DNA of 43,733 nt from Bacteroidales bacterium (lineage in GTDB: Bacteria > Bacteroidota > Bacteroidia > Bacteroidales > P3). The DNA is taken from positions 1 to 43,733 of the forward strand of contig JAFROL010000028.1 of NCBI GenBank assembly GCA_017429685.1. The letters are read 5' to 3'. The translations under genes were made by a program, and so were the position numbers. The notes under the pieces were generated by a model that was not told where the DNA came from, did not search any database, and saw only the letters and a program-made list of their open reading frames with translations. Positions 1 through 8,196 of the stretch are shown piece after piece. The first letter of the stretch is position 1. Every line of letters begins with the position of its first letter.

Positions 1-45
1 CTCTTTGTCAAATAATCCAATGCCTTGATTATTACGGTATTTCAT
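1..45 (-). CDS. Transposase, N-terminal fragment (runs off the window)
   Basis: The minus-strand ORF starts at an ATG at 45-43 and is open to the window edge, reading MKYRNNQGIGLFDKE. The pattern of a short polar start followed by GLFDKE is what I expect at the N-terminus of Bacteroidota IS5-family DDE transposases. Only 15 residues are visible, so no catalytic residue can be checked. A TAnnTTTG promoter box lies 28 nt upstream. The identity rests on these few residues plus the truncated neighbouring gene. Confidence 0.45.
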   Translation of the reverse strand, partial: MKYRNNQGIGLFDKE

Positions 46-72
46 AGATGCTGTATTTTTCTGTTAATACTG

Positions 73-80
73 CAAAAATA
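73..80 (-). promoter_or_regulatory. Bacteroidota -7 box of the IS transposase
   Basis: TATTTTTG on the minus strand matches the TAnnTTTG -7 consensus and lies 28 nt upstream of the transposase ATG at 45. No convincing -33 element was assigned. Confidence 0.5.
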
Positions 81-118
81 CGAAAAAATATTGATATAAC
101 AAAATGAAATTTAGCTAT

Positions 119-706
119 TTAATTTATAGAACTCCCCTTAAGTCTTATCATTGCTATAATGCCGACACAAATTCCTATGATAAATGCATCGGTATGATTG
201 TACAATGGAAAAGTTGCATTTGTATTCTGTTTCCATCTTATTAGATACAGATAAATAGGAATACTAATGAATGAAAGGCTCCATTCTTCACATAAATTTC
301 CGCGAACGTAAAAAGCAAGAAGAAAGATAAGCCCCATTATGGTAATAACAATGGAAACAACTTGATTCTCAACTAAAATATGTGTGCTTTTATACCATAT
401 CAGCAATGTGAAGAACAAGGCTATGCATTGTATTGCCATCAGTCCCCAATTATAGTTTAATCCTTTTCCACAAGCTTGTATAAACCATAGAATAGGACCT
501 TTGTGATCAAATAAATCTATAAACGGAGTGCCACCCTGAAGAAGACAGATGCCCATTTCCTGAAAAATACCGCTGTCACCGTTGAACCAAAATGGATGAT
601 GTTCGTAAAGTGGCGATGTCGTACTGGAAAAGAGGAATACAAATAGAAATGCTGCTATAAAAAGTATTCCGTATATGACCCAAGATGGAATTATATTGTT
701 TTTCAT
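119..706 (-). pseudogene. GT-C type membrane glycosyltransferase, 3' truncated
   Basis: A polytopic membrane protein starts at the ATG at 706-704, which overlaps the stop of the upstream gene as ATGA; longer readings need a TTG start. Residues about 8-28 form a first membrane helix. A periplasmic loop follows with FNGDSGIFQEMG and DHKGPILWF, typical of Bacteroidota GT-C (GT39/GT83-like) glycosyltransferases that use a lipid-linked sugar donor. Several more helices follow. Such proteins usually have about 450-550 residues, but this one stops after 195, with the last roughly seven codons apparently read from the adjoining IS end (host sequence probably resumes at 138). It has probably lost function. 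Confidence 0.65.
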
Positions 707-1521
707 TTTTTGCGTTTGGACTCTTTGTGTGATAGTATTCTGTCCAACCATTGTGTAAAGGTTATAGACTTGTCCATTATCCAACGGGTAGATTTGCGAT
801 GACGCGAGAAATGGTAGTTTTTCTCGTATTTAGCAAGGTCTATTTTGATTTGTTGTGGTACATATTTGTCGAATGCTGCTGTACGTTCAATGTGATGCTT
901 GCTATCTGCAGCAGAACTGCGCCCTTTGTTGTCGTAGTAAACAATGAATTGATTTATATGCTTGAAAGTTGCGCCATTGAACAGTAGTTTAAGATTCATT
1001 GCCCAATCGGAAACAATGGAAAAGGATTCGTCGTATAGATTGTTGTCAAAGAGGCTTCGTTTGTAAAAAGTGGCTTGATGACAGATGTTGTTGTACGGGA
1101 AGAATAGAAATCCTAATTCGTCAGGGTATGTGTATGGATTCAGATTGTTGTTATTAACCTGGATGTTATCGCCATAATAAATATCATATTTTCCATCAAT
1201 GATATTTAAAACTCTTTCCAAAGTCGTGTTTTCGAACAGCCAGTCTCCGCTGTTTAGAAATTGTACGTAATCGCCGTGAGCATATTGAAGTCCTTTGTTA
1301 AGTGCATTGTAGATTCCTTTGTCTGGTTCGCTACACCAATAAGCAAAGTGTTTCTGTTTTTCCCCTAACAATTCTTTGCTGCCGTCGGTACTACCTCCAT
1401 CAATAACAATCCATTCATAGTCTTCAAAGGATTGTGACAAAACACTATCAATAGTCTTTTGAAGACCCAATAGATTGTTATAGTTGATTGTAATTATGGA
1501 AAGACTTTTTCTACGTTCCAT
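703..1521 (-). CDS. Glycosyltransferase family 2
   Basis: A 272-residue GT-A glycosyltransferase, probably cytoplasmic, adding one sugar during surface polysaccharide repeat assembly. The N-terminal nucleotide-sugar fold is clear: IITINYNN at about 9-16, the DGGSTDGS donor-binding turn at 41-48, and FLNSGD at about 88-93 where other GT2 enzymes have a DXD motif. That form is typical of the WcaE-like branch. It starts at ATG 1521, six nt after the preceding GT2 gene, and its stop overlaps the start of the GT-C gene, so translation is probably coupled. Donor and acceptor cannot be predicted. Confidence 0.9.
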   Translation of the reverse strand: MERRKSLSIITINYNNLLGLQKTIDSVLSQSFEDYEWIVIDGGSTDGSKELLGEKQKHFAYWCSEPDKGIYNALNKGLQYAHGDYVQFLNSGDWLFENTTLERVLNIIDGKYDIYYGDNIQVNNNNLNPYTYPDELGFLFFPYNNICHQATFYKRSLFDNNLYDESFSIVSDWAMNLKLLFNGATFKHINQFIVYYDNKGRSSAADSKHHIERTAAFDKYVPQQIKIDLAKYEKNYHFSRHRKSTRWIMDKSITFTQWLDRILSHKESKRKK

Positions 1522-1527
1522 AGTGGA

Positions 1528-2433
1528 TTACAATTCTGATTGTTTTACAAGTCGATACGGCTCATTGTTAAATGGTATAATCTTCCGTTTGACATTTACA
1601 AAATCCACACACCTCAACACATAACCGAATAATTTTATAAAAGCACCGTCTTTGCTATGTTTTAATAACCAGTGGTTCAACCAATGATGGTAAAGGTGCA
1701 AGGGTAAAAAATACTGCCAACAGAAGCGCATTGTGTAATCGTACCAAGCTTCGCGAAGCGATATGGCAAACGAATGATTTGAGTGTGAAATACTGTTTCC
1801 ATATATACGCCATTGAACCAATGGTTCGTCAACTATCCCTATGCGCATTCCGCTTGTTGTATAACGTATGGCAATTGGCCAGTCTTCTATCATAGGATAT
1901 TTTTCTTCAAAACCACCTGTTTCAACCAGATGGTTTCGCTCGATGAATATTGTAGGCCCGTTTATACAATATAGGTACTTAAGCATACTTCTGGCCTGCT
2001 TCCAAGCAGTATCATCCGGTATACGTGTGCTGTATAAAGCTATCTTGCCTGTTTCGTTTTGAAGATGTTTTGTGATGCAGGTGTAAAGAAAGATGTTAGG
2101 CTTTATATTGGCTACAAAACGTTCAATACAATTGTCTTCTAAAATATCGTCACCAGCTATGTATTTTATCCATTCTCCCTTAGTTTGTTGCAATGCATAG
2201 TTGTAATTATGGCATATTCCTCCGTTGGAAGGTGTTTGTACCACTTTCGCATCCTTAAATATGGTTTTATTTTTATTAACCCAACTATTGCATATCGATA
2301 TTGTATCGTCTGAAGAACAGTCGTCGCTGACTATCAATTCTATTTCTTTGTATGTCTGCCGCTTGACGCTTTCCAATGTCTGCATTACATATTGGGCAGA
2401 ATTGTATGTGATTACTATAACAGAGACAAGCAT
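1528..2433 (-). CDS. Glycosyltransferase family 2
   Basis: A 301-residue GT2 enzyme. VSVIVITYNS opens the Rossmann-like fold, SDDCSSDDT at about 36-44 is the nucleotide-binding turn, and GDD at about 94-96 supplies the metal-binding acidic residues. The C-terminal part carries hydrophobic and aromatic stretches but no clear membrane anchor. It lies seven nt downstream of the GT9-like gene and six nt upstream of the next GT2 gene, so it sits within one transcription unit. Base composition is distinctly AT-rich compared with the housekeeping genes in this window. Sugar specificity is unknown. Confidence 0.9.
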   Translation of the reverse strand: MLVSVIVITYNSAQYVMQTLESVKRQTYKEIELIVSDDCSSDDTISICNSWVNKNKTIFKDAKVVQTPSNGGICHNYNYALQQTKGEWIKYIAGDDILEDNCIERFVANIKPNIFLYTCITKHLQNETGKIALYSTRIPDDTAWKQARSMLKYLYCINGPTIFIERNHLVETGGFEEKYPMIEDWPIAIRYTTSGMRIGIVDEPLVQWRIYGNSISHSNHSFAISLREAWYDYTMRFCWQYFLPLHLYHHWLNHWLLKHSKDGAFIKLFGYVLRCVDFVNVKRKIIPFNNEPYRLVKQSEL

Positions 2434-2440
2434 ATTTTAG

Positions 2441-3502
2441 TCATTTGTATATTCGTCGGATGGCATCTGAAATTCTATCGCTTTCTATATCTTTTAATCC
2501 AACTGAATTGTTAAAAACGTATTTATTCAGTTCATTGCATTCGTATGCCTGTTGCAACTCTTTGTTAAATAGTATTATTTGATTTGGCGCATCCAACTTG
2601 ACGGACTCGTATTCGTTAGCACTCATTACAACACACTGTTTCTTAAGTTGAATGGCAAGATGGTATATAAATGTGTTTACCGAGACCACATATCTACAAT
2701 TGTTGACAATGGTTGGGTATTCTATCAAAGGATATGAATAGCCATCAATGATTTGCGAGGAAGAAATGATTATATTATGTTCCGAGAGATTGTTGATTAG
2801 TCGTTTATATTCGCCATTAAAAAAGATATTAAAACCTTGTGATAGGATAACACGCACTATTGTAATTGTTTGTTCATCGGTTAACCTGCCTTGGGTGTTC
2901 CCTTTTTCTGCCAATACAACATATGGGGCGTCAAGTGCAGACGCTCTACTTAAATCTTCAACAGGTAGTAATGGAGGTCTATGGCAAAAATTTTCTTTCA
3001 ATGGAAACCATTTATTTATCACTTTGTTGTTGGCTACCTCATAGTACTCCTTTGTTTTCTTGCATCCTTTGCCAGAATAATACCCCTTTGCCTTCACCAA
3101 TCCATACAAATGTCTTTCCCGGAAATTAACGAAAACATCCGCGTGAAATAATTTAAAAAAGAGGGCTTCAATTATCAATGGATTGTCGGGCGACTCGAAT
3201 GCACGGTATATGTCGAAATGGTCTCTATTTGAATCAGCATCCATTTCATAAACAAAAGGTTCCCACTGCACCATACCTATCACGATGATTCTGCATTTCT
3301 GAGGGTTGTAATACTCGCGAATGGGTTTATAATAACTTCTGATCCATAGATAGTCACCTAATCCACCGCTTTCAGCAGTAAGAACAATTATTTTTTCCCC
3401 TAACAGATTCCACCACCATATGTGACAGATATCAGATAAAAACCTCCTAATATAATGTGGATGTTTTTTCTGGTACTTTCTGAATGCAGAGAAACTTGGC
3501 AT
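2441..3502 (-). CDS. GT9-like (heptosyltransferase-type) glycosyltransferase
   Basis: A 353-residue protein. After a basic N-terminus it shows ESGGLGDYLWIRSYY at about 44-58, which resembles the G-GD motif opening the N-terminal domain of GT9 ADP-heptose:LPS heptosyltransferases. Toward the C-terminus, a block around VVLAEKGNTQGR and a later segment ending in VNTFIYHLAIQLKKQCVV resembles the GT9 region that checks the donor (usually D-G--H-A--L). It is in series with other glycosyltransferase genes, eight nt after the GT4 gene. The family call is by motif only; a different GT-B enzyme is possible. Confidence 0.55.
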   Translation of the reverse strand: MPSFSAFRKYQKKHPHYIRRFLSDICHIWWWNLLGEKIIVLTAESGGLGDYLWIRSYYKPIREYYNPQKCRIIVIGMVQWEPFVYEMDADSNRDHFDIYRAFESPDNPLIIEALFFKLFHADVFVNFRERHLYGLVKAKGYYSGKGCKKTKEYYEVANNKVINKWFPLKENFCHRPPLLPVEDLSRASALDAPYVVLAEKGNTQGRLTDEQTITIVRVILSQGFNIFFNGEYKRLINNLSEHNIIISSSQIIDGYSYPLIEYPTIVNNCRYVVSVNTFIYHLAIQLKKQCVVMSANEYESVKLDAPNQIILFNKELQQAYECNELNKYVFNNSVGLKDIESDRISDAIRRIYK

Positions 3503-3510
3503 ATATGTGG

Positions 3511-4749
3511 TTATATTATCCTTTTGTATAGGTCGATCAATTCCTCAACGTGTTCAACAATGCTTCGCACTTTGGTTTTGGATGAAATTGGATTGTTGAT
3601 GTATTTCTCTATAGCTCGTACCATTGCGTTAACATCATTCGGATTCACCAATATTCCTTCATTATTATTTATCTGCATTTCTGCTCCGCCGCATTTGGTT
3701 GCAATAACATATTTGTTCTGTTGAAGAGCTTCTGCAATATCAAGACCAAAGGCTTCAAGACAGATTGTTGGGTGGATAAGGCATTGGTATTCTTTTATGT
3801 AATCAGTCATCTGATCATATGGCATTTTCCCGAGCCAAACAATCCGAGAGTCTTTGCTGTATCTCCTTTTCAGTCGGTTTTGATAACTCAGTTCGGACTT
3901 ATTGGCAGCACCGCCAATTAAATGCAATTCAATATTTGGATTATCAATAGACGAAAAGGCTTTTAAAAGGATGTGAATTCCTTTAATACAATTGATACGA
4001 CCGACGTAGTAAAACTTAATAGTTGATGTATTATGTTTTATGAATGATGTATGATGTACAGGTATGCCGTGGGGAATGACAGTGACTTTGTCTTGTGGGC
4101 ATCCGTTGCGTTCAAGGGCCTCTGCAATGGCGTTTGATGGTGCAATGAAGTGGGTTGCGGTGGCGGCGAGTTCTTTCCAATCGTTGAGTTTTTGGGTTAC
4201 GATCTGTCCGGTTCGACCGATAGGGGTAAGGAATGGGACTGAGGGCAGTTTTTCAAGGCGTTCCCCTATGCGATAGTAATGCTTCTGGCTATATTTTTTT
4301 AACAATGGATACCAAAATAATCCGGTTGGGGTGTTTCGCAAGTAGCATTTTAGACAGTGACTATATTCGGCCGGAATGCTGCATATTTCATCGTTTGTGT
4401 TGAGTAATGCACCTGCTGGGCATACCAATCCACCGTGATGAGCTGTTACAATGCAAGGTATATCAAGTTCTTTGCAGATTTTTGCCGACACTAGTTTCTC
4501 ACCGTGGGCGTGGACGATATCTGGCTGTATTTTTTTTAAAGCGTCAAGAAAAGATGTTTCATTGTTTACAATGTGTACTTGAATGCCGTTGTAATCTATG
4601 ATGGAAAGCTGTAGGTTGGCGTTGAATGAAATAACTGTAGTGGATATTTCAGAATGACGAGCAAGTTCGTCCACTATGTTGCGGACATAGACCTGCCCTC
4701 CACCATAGTCGGAGAAGAAATCACTGGAAGCCACAATACAGACATTCAT
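3511..4749 (-). CDS. Glycosyltransferase family 4
   Basis: A 412-residue GT-B glycosyltransferase. The N-terminal domain starts MNVCIVASSDFFSDYGGGQVYVRNI with the usual glycine-rich loop and contains VHAHGEKL and VTAHHGG segments typical of GT4 acceptor domains. The C-terminal domain has FYYVGRINCIKGIHILLKAF and the E-x7-E motif in EAFGLDIAEAL, which binds the nucleotide-sugar donor. It begins about 110 nt after the GT32 gene, across a structured intergenic region, so it may have its own promoter. By eye the middle of the gene (about 4060-4270) is richer in GC than both flanks, a hint of mosaic origin. Confidence 0.9.
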   Translation of the reverse strand: MNVCIVASSDFFSDYGGGQVYVRNIVDELARHSEISTTVISFNANLQLSIIDYNGIQVHIVNNETSFLDALKKIQPDIVHAHGEKLVSAKICKELDIPCIVTAHHGGLVCPAGALLNTNDEICSIPAEYSHCLKCYLRNTPTGLFWYPLLKKYSQKHYYRIGERLEKLPSVPFLTPIGRTGQIVTQKLNDWKELAATATHFIAPSNAIAEALERNGCPQDKVTVIPHGIPVHHTSFIKHNTSTIKFYYVGRINCIKGIHILLKAFSSIDNPNIELHLIGGAANKSELSYQNRLKRRYSKDSRIVWLGKMPYDQMTDYIKEYQCLIHPTICLEAFGLDIAEALQQNKYVIATKCGGAEMQINNNEGILVNPNDVNAMVRAIEKYINNPISSKTKVRSIVEHVEELIDLYKRII

Positions 4750-4784
4750 AACCTTTTATTCTTTAACTCGAATTGTTTTTCTTT

Positions 4785-4856
4785 TGAACACAAATATTAC
4801 GAATTACACTAATAATAATTAGTTTGAATTTGTTTGGTGTGAGAGATTTGTGTTCA
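4785..4856. repeat. Inverted repeat between glycosyltransferase genes
   Basis: Eleven-base perfect arms TGAACACAAAT (4785-4795) and ATTTGTGTTCA (4846-4856) enclose 50 nt. Inside are further complementary pairs, ACAC/GTGT and ACTAAT/ATTAGT, so the whole segment could fold into one stem. It fills the gap between the GT32 gene (stop at 4860) and the GT4 gene (start 4749). It may act as a partial terminator, an RNA-stability element or a small mobile repeat. Confidence 0.6.
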
Positions 4857-4859
4857 TTA

Positions 4860-5570
4860 TTAGTCACGTGTTCCTCTGATGCGTTCAAGCCAGTGATAGA
4901 ACCCCATCAGTCCGTTGCGTTGACAGAAATAATATAACCTGCTTTTTTCGGGGTAGTCAAGCCAAGAGGCTTGACACCAATGGATGGCACTTTGTTTGTA
5001 AAAACTGTATTTGTCGTGAATATGGTCCAATGGGTATACAGTGACTCCGTTTGATAAGTTGTACAGTTTGTTTTCTGATGTGTATCCGTATTTCGTTAGT
5101 AATTGTGCAAGAGTAATACAAATAGTTTGCTGCTGATTGGGACTATAGTGAATAGAATTATAGTAATCTAATGCCTCTTTTAAAAAAGGATGACCTTTTT
5201 CTGATCCCATAATGGCACATTCTAGATCGTAGTAGACCTTATCATCAATTATGTAGGGCTCGGTACCAGTAAAAAAAGTATTGTTTAAAAAAGAATCAAA
5301 TGATTTTAAAACTTCCACATCAGAATCCAGATATATTCCTCCTTCGGTGTATAATGCATAAAGACGAATATAGTCTGCCGCAAATGCATATTTCTTTGCG
5401 GCCATTGCTTCTTTGACAAAAGGAATACTGTTAAAGTCAAAACTATCACCGTCCCATAGTCTAAGTTTATATTCGGGTAGAAGACGCTGCCAACTACGCA
5501 AACATCGTTTTACTAAATCTGGATAAGGATCACTGCTGAACCAGCAATAGTGGATGGTCTTGGGTATCAT
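4860..5570 (-). CDS. GT32-type glycosyltransferase (DXD sugar-binding), copy B
   Basis: A 236-residue protein beginning MIPKTIHYCWF, the standard opening of bacterial capsular GT32 (Gly_transf_sug) enzymes. The adenine/uridine-pocket segment AFAADYIRLYALYTEGGIYLD leads to the DXD motif as DSD at about 82-84, which coordinates metal and donor. Its ATG overlaps the stop of copy A as ATGA. The two proteins share the same layout, including IHYCW/LHYVW, ADYIRLYAL/SDYIRLWAL and a C-terminal FYHWLERI/LYHWIET, so they are tandem paralogs that probably add different sugars or linkages. Confidence 0.9.
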   Translation of the reverse strand: MIPKTIHYCWFSSDPYPDLVKRCLRSWQRLLPEYKLRLWDGDSFDFNSIPFVKEAMAAKKYAFAADYIRLYALYTEGGIYLDSDVEVLKSFDSFLNNTFFTGTEPYIIDDKVYYDLECAIMGSEKGHPFLKEALDYYNSIHYSPNQQQTICITLAQLLTKYGYTSENKLYNLSNGVTVYPLDHIHDKYSFYKQSAIHWCQASWLDYPEKSRLYYFCQRNGLMGFYHWLERIRGTRD

Positions 5571-6307
5571 TTCCTTTTTGTTTCAATCCAATGATAGAGT
5601 CTCATCAAATTAAGATTCCAGCATAACTTGTAGAATATACCTCTTGGTTTTGGCTGGAACCAAGACATTTCACCCCAGTGAAATGTATAAGCATCTGGGT
5701 TGACATTCGGGGCAAGTCGGTCGGCAAAAACAGATGATGGGAAAACAACAATGCCTTCTTTCAGTTCCTGTTTTTCGTCTTCAACAATGAAGCCGTATTG
5801 TTGCAATACTTCTGACATTGTGTAGTTTGTAACCTTGGTGTCGATACTACCGTCAGGTCTTATTAATGTTGAGGCTGCAATTTTGTCCATACAGTCACTA
5901 AGATACGGATGTCCGGCTTCGGAACCAATTATACCCATCGAAAGATTGGTTACAACATTCTTCTTTTTTTTGTTAATATCGACGGAAAAGACTTGTGTCC
6001 CGATAAAAAGTCTGTGATCAAGAAAAGAATCAAGTGGTTTTAGTACCTCGGTATCAGTGTCAAGGTATATTCCTCCATATTTATATAGGGCCCAGAGGCG
6101 AATATAGTCGGACGCGAAAGCCCATTTCTTTGCATTATAGGCTATTTGAACAAAAGTGGGAGCTTCGCTTATGTTGTATGTCTCTTCATTCCAAAGCATT
6201 ACTTTATAGTCTGGTAAAATCTTTTCCCAGCTTTCGAAGCATCGTTTTATTGTATCGGACTGTTCTCCTTTTCCGAGCCAAACGTAATGGAGAATTTTTG
6301 GTATCAT
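5567..6307 (-). CDS. GT32-type glycosyltransferase (DXD sugar-binding), copy A
   Basis: A 246-residue GT32-family enzyme. MIPKILHYVWLG opens the protein, WAFASDYIRLWALYKYGGIY precedes the DXD motif (DTD at about 83-85), and HWGEMSW near 210-220 matches the conserved C-terminal H-W of the family. It starts at ATG 6307, one nt after the stop of the upstream GT2 gene, and overlaps copy B by four bases, indicating co-transcription and translational coupling. Composition is AT-rich. Donor unknown. Confidence 0.9.
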   Translation of the reverse strand: MIPKILHYVWLGKGEQSDTIKRCFESWEKILPDYKVMLWNEETYNISEAPTFVQIAYNAKKWAFASDYIRLWALYKYGGIYLDTDTEVLKPLDSFLDHRLFIGTQVFSVDINKKKKNVVTNLSMGIIGSEAGHPYLSDCMDKIAASTLIRPDGSIDTKVTNYTMSEVLQQYGFIVEDEKQELKEGIVVFPSSVFADRLAPNVNPDAYTFHWGEMSWFQPKPRGIFYKLCWNLNLMRLYHWIETKRK

Positions 6308-6308
6308 A

Positions 6309-7301
6309 TTATCGCAGTTTCAGTATGTTAATTCCTGTCCATCGCCATAAGCGGATGAACGCTATGCCGTGTTTGCGCTGACGGGCACAGTGGTGGTAGA
6401 TGTCTTTGTCGAAGGATTTTAGCCATCGGTCATATTGTCGAAGGTCTTCGGCCACACCTGGGGTCTTGCCGGCATAGATTGGGGATAGCATCAGATGGTA
6501 GGTTCTTACAGCGGTACCGTACACTGTTTCGTGAATGAATTGTCTTAAGGCGGGGTGCAGGGTTTGTGGCACCGTGTGGAAGAAATCTGTTATCCTTTGG
6601 CTCATTGCCGCATAGTCTTTGTAGTGCTTGGCGTAGCCGGCGGTGCTGGTGCTCTGCTCGTCGCTGCCACGGAAATAAACGGTGACGTTCAGCTGCAAGA
6701 CGCAGATGGTCTTTACATAGGGCAGGGGGTAGAGGTTGTATTCGATGTCGCCATAGTAGCGGTCGCCAACCCGGAGGCTGCAGTCGCGTAGCATCTGTGT
6801 GCGATAGGTTATGGCGTGGATGGGGAAGTCCCAAGCCGAAGGATGTTTTTCCCAGAATTCATTAAGAGACATCGGATTGTCGTATATCTCTCTATGGTAG
6901 GAATGACGAATGTATTTGTCTTCTGCCTTGAAGTATTCAGTATAATCTGTAGCGATATAGTCGATGTCGTGTTCCTTGAGGAAGGCGATATAAGTGGGCA
7001 GATTCTCGGTGCTGACCCAGTCGTCGGCATCCACTTCCTTTATATACTTGCCTTGCGCTTCGCGTATGCCGCGGTTGATTGCTGTTCCCCAGCCTCCGTT
7101 AGGTTTGTCGATGACACGTATTGTATTTCGATACTTATTCTCGTATTCTTGCAGCAGATTCAACGTGCTGTCCTTTGAGCCGTCGTTGACAAGCAATATC
7201 TCAATGTCGTCCAAAATATCGTCCAAAAGCATCGATTCGATGCATTTGCCGACACAATTTTCGACATTGTAGCAGGGTACAAGAAAGGTAAGGGTTTTCA
7301 T
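6309..7301 (-). CDS. Glycosyltransferase family 2
   Basis: A 330-residue GT2 enzyme with a classic A-fold: LTFLVPCYNVE at 4-14, LLVNDGSKDST at about 36-46, KPNGGWGTAINRGI at about 66-79, and VDADDW at about 90-95 carrying the DXD metal-binding residues. It resembles the stand-alone galactosyl- or glucosyl-type GT2 proteins common in Bacteroidales capsule loci. Base composition becomes noticeably richer in GC from about 6400 rightward than in the genes to its left, so a junction between segments of different origin may lie near its 3' end. It begins 20 nt after the YdcF-like gene. Confidence 0.92.
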   Translation of the reverse strand: MKTLTFLVPCYNVENCVGKCIESMLLDDILDDIEILLVNDGSKDSTLNLLQEYENKYRNTIRVIDKPNGGWGTAINRGIREAQGKYIKEVDADDWVSTENLPTYIAFLKEHDIDYIATDYTEYFKAEDKYIRHSYHREIYDNPMSLNEFWEKHPSAWDFPIHAITYRTQMLRDCSLRVGDRYYGDIEYNLYPLPYVKTICVLQLNVTVYFRGSDEQSTSTAGYAKHYKDYAAMSQRITDFFHTVPQTLHPALRQFIHETVYGTAVRTYHLMLSPIYAGKTPGVAEDLRQYDRWLKSFDKDIYHHCARQRKHGIAFIRLWRWTGINILKLR

Positions 7302-7321
7302 ATTTTAATGTAAGATATTGG

Positions 7322-8089
7322 TTAGAAGCCTGCGATTTTGTAAACGACACCGCCAACCCATTCGTTGATGAGCTCTTTCCAATCGGTCAGAGGTTTCCAT
7401 TGGGGAATGAACTGGTAGGCTTTGGGATGAGGTTTGGCGTAAATGTTTGTTGCATAGCCGTCCAGTGTCCAGCCTTCTGCTTCGAAACAGTCAAGGCTAC
7501 GCTTCAGATGTGTGGCAGAGGTTACAAGCAGGCATTGTTCTTGATTAAAGCCGAGAGAGTCGAGAATCGCAATGCTGTTGGTGGCATTCTCGCGGGTGTT
7601 GCGGGCGTAATATTCAAAAATGACATCATCGTCGTGGATGCCAAAGTCGCTGAGGTAGGTCTTGAAACTCTCGGATGTGCCGTTCCCGTCGTGGGATTTG
7701 GATATCGTTGCGTCGCCGGTTATCATAATTTTCTCTGCCACTCCGCTTTCATACAGCCTTATGGCTTCCCAAAGTCTTGAGCCGCGGTCGTCGATAAACA
7801 CAGGTTGCATCGTTGCTGTGTCGAAGCTGTCGCTGAAACCGCCCATCACGATGGCGACATTATAGTATTTCTTCGGCAGCTTCTGGTGGCTGTATTGGCG
7901 CGTTGTCATATACTGTGCCCATTGCAACAGTGGCTTGTCGCTGAAAACAAGCAGTATGACTATGGCACCGATGAACAGGTTTCTGCGCCACTTCTTGTCT
8001 TTTATGAAAAAAGCCAGGATGAGAAGCAGCAGAATCCACGTCAGCGGAAGGAGAAATACTTTTAAGATTTTAGAGACAACAAAAAACAA
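7322..8089 (-). CDS. YdcF/SanA-like DUF218 membrane protein
   Basis: A 255-residue protein with two N-terminal membrane helices (about 5-27 and 36-53) followed by a DUF218 domain. Visible landmarks are NVAIVMGGF, SRLWEAIRLYESGVAEKIMITGDAT, ARNTRENATNSIAIL and LLVTSATHLKRSLDCFEAEG. The family includes ElyC and SanA, linked to envelope and undecaprenyl-lipid metabolism, so a role in lipid-carrier or envelope homeostasis beside a polysaccharide locus is plausible but inferred. No ATG is available upstream before an in-frame stop, so the start is probably the TTG at 8089-8087, within the GTTAA-rich repeat region. Confidence 0.85.
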   Translation of the reverse strand: MFFVVSKILKVFLLPLTWILLLLILAFFIKDKKWRRNLFIGAIVILLVFSDKPLLQWAQYMTTRQYSHQKLPKKYYNVAIVMGGFSDSFDTATMQPVFIDDRGSRLWEAIRLYESGVAEKIMITGDATISKSHDGNGTSESFKTYLSDFGIHDDDVIFEYYARNTRENATNSIAILDSLGFNQEQCLLVTSATHLKRSLDCFEAEGWTLDGYATNIYAKPHPKAYQFIPQWKPLTDWKELINEWVGGVVYKIAGF

Positions 8090-8090
8090 T

Positions 8091-8196
8091 TTTGTAAAGG
8101 TTAAGGTTTAATGTTTAACGGTTAAAGACTTTTGGGGTCAGATAAAGGTTAAAGATTATAGTTTAAAGGTTAAAGAGATTTTAGAAAGGATAAAGT
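8091..8196. repeat. GTTAA-rich degenerate repeat tract
   Basis: An AT-rich stretch made of many variants of GGTTAAAG/GTTTAA. It includes TTTAACGGTTAAAGA at 8113-8127, which recurs inverted at 8603-8617 on the far side of the four-helix-bundle gene. It also includes TTAAGGTTTAATGTTTAA at 8101-8118, which recurs exactly at 29702-29719. It separates the four-helix-bundle gene from the YdcF-like gene. Confidence 0.7.

Larger units (their letters stand above)
1..137 (-). mobile_element. End of an IS5-like insertion sequence (partial)
   Basis: An AT-rich segment carries a Bacteroidota promoter box and the first 15 codons of a leftward ORF that resembles an IS5-family transposase N-terminus. It abuts the abrupt end of a glycosyltransferase gene. 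On the minus strand the host reading frame runs into TTAA followed by GGGGAGTTC, which I take as the target site and the IS end near position 137. TTAA would fit the YTAR-type targets known for part of the IS5 family. The other end lies outside the window, so the terminal inverted repeat and target duplication cannot be confirmed. The boundary is inferred. Confidence 0.5.
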
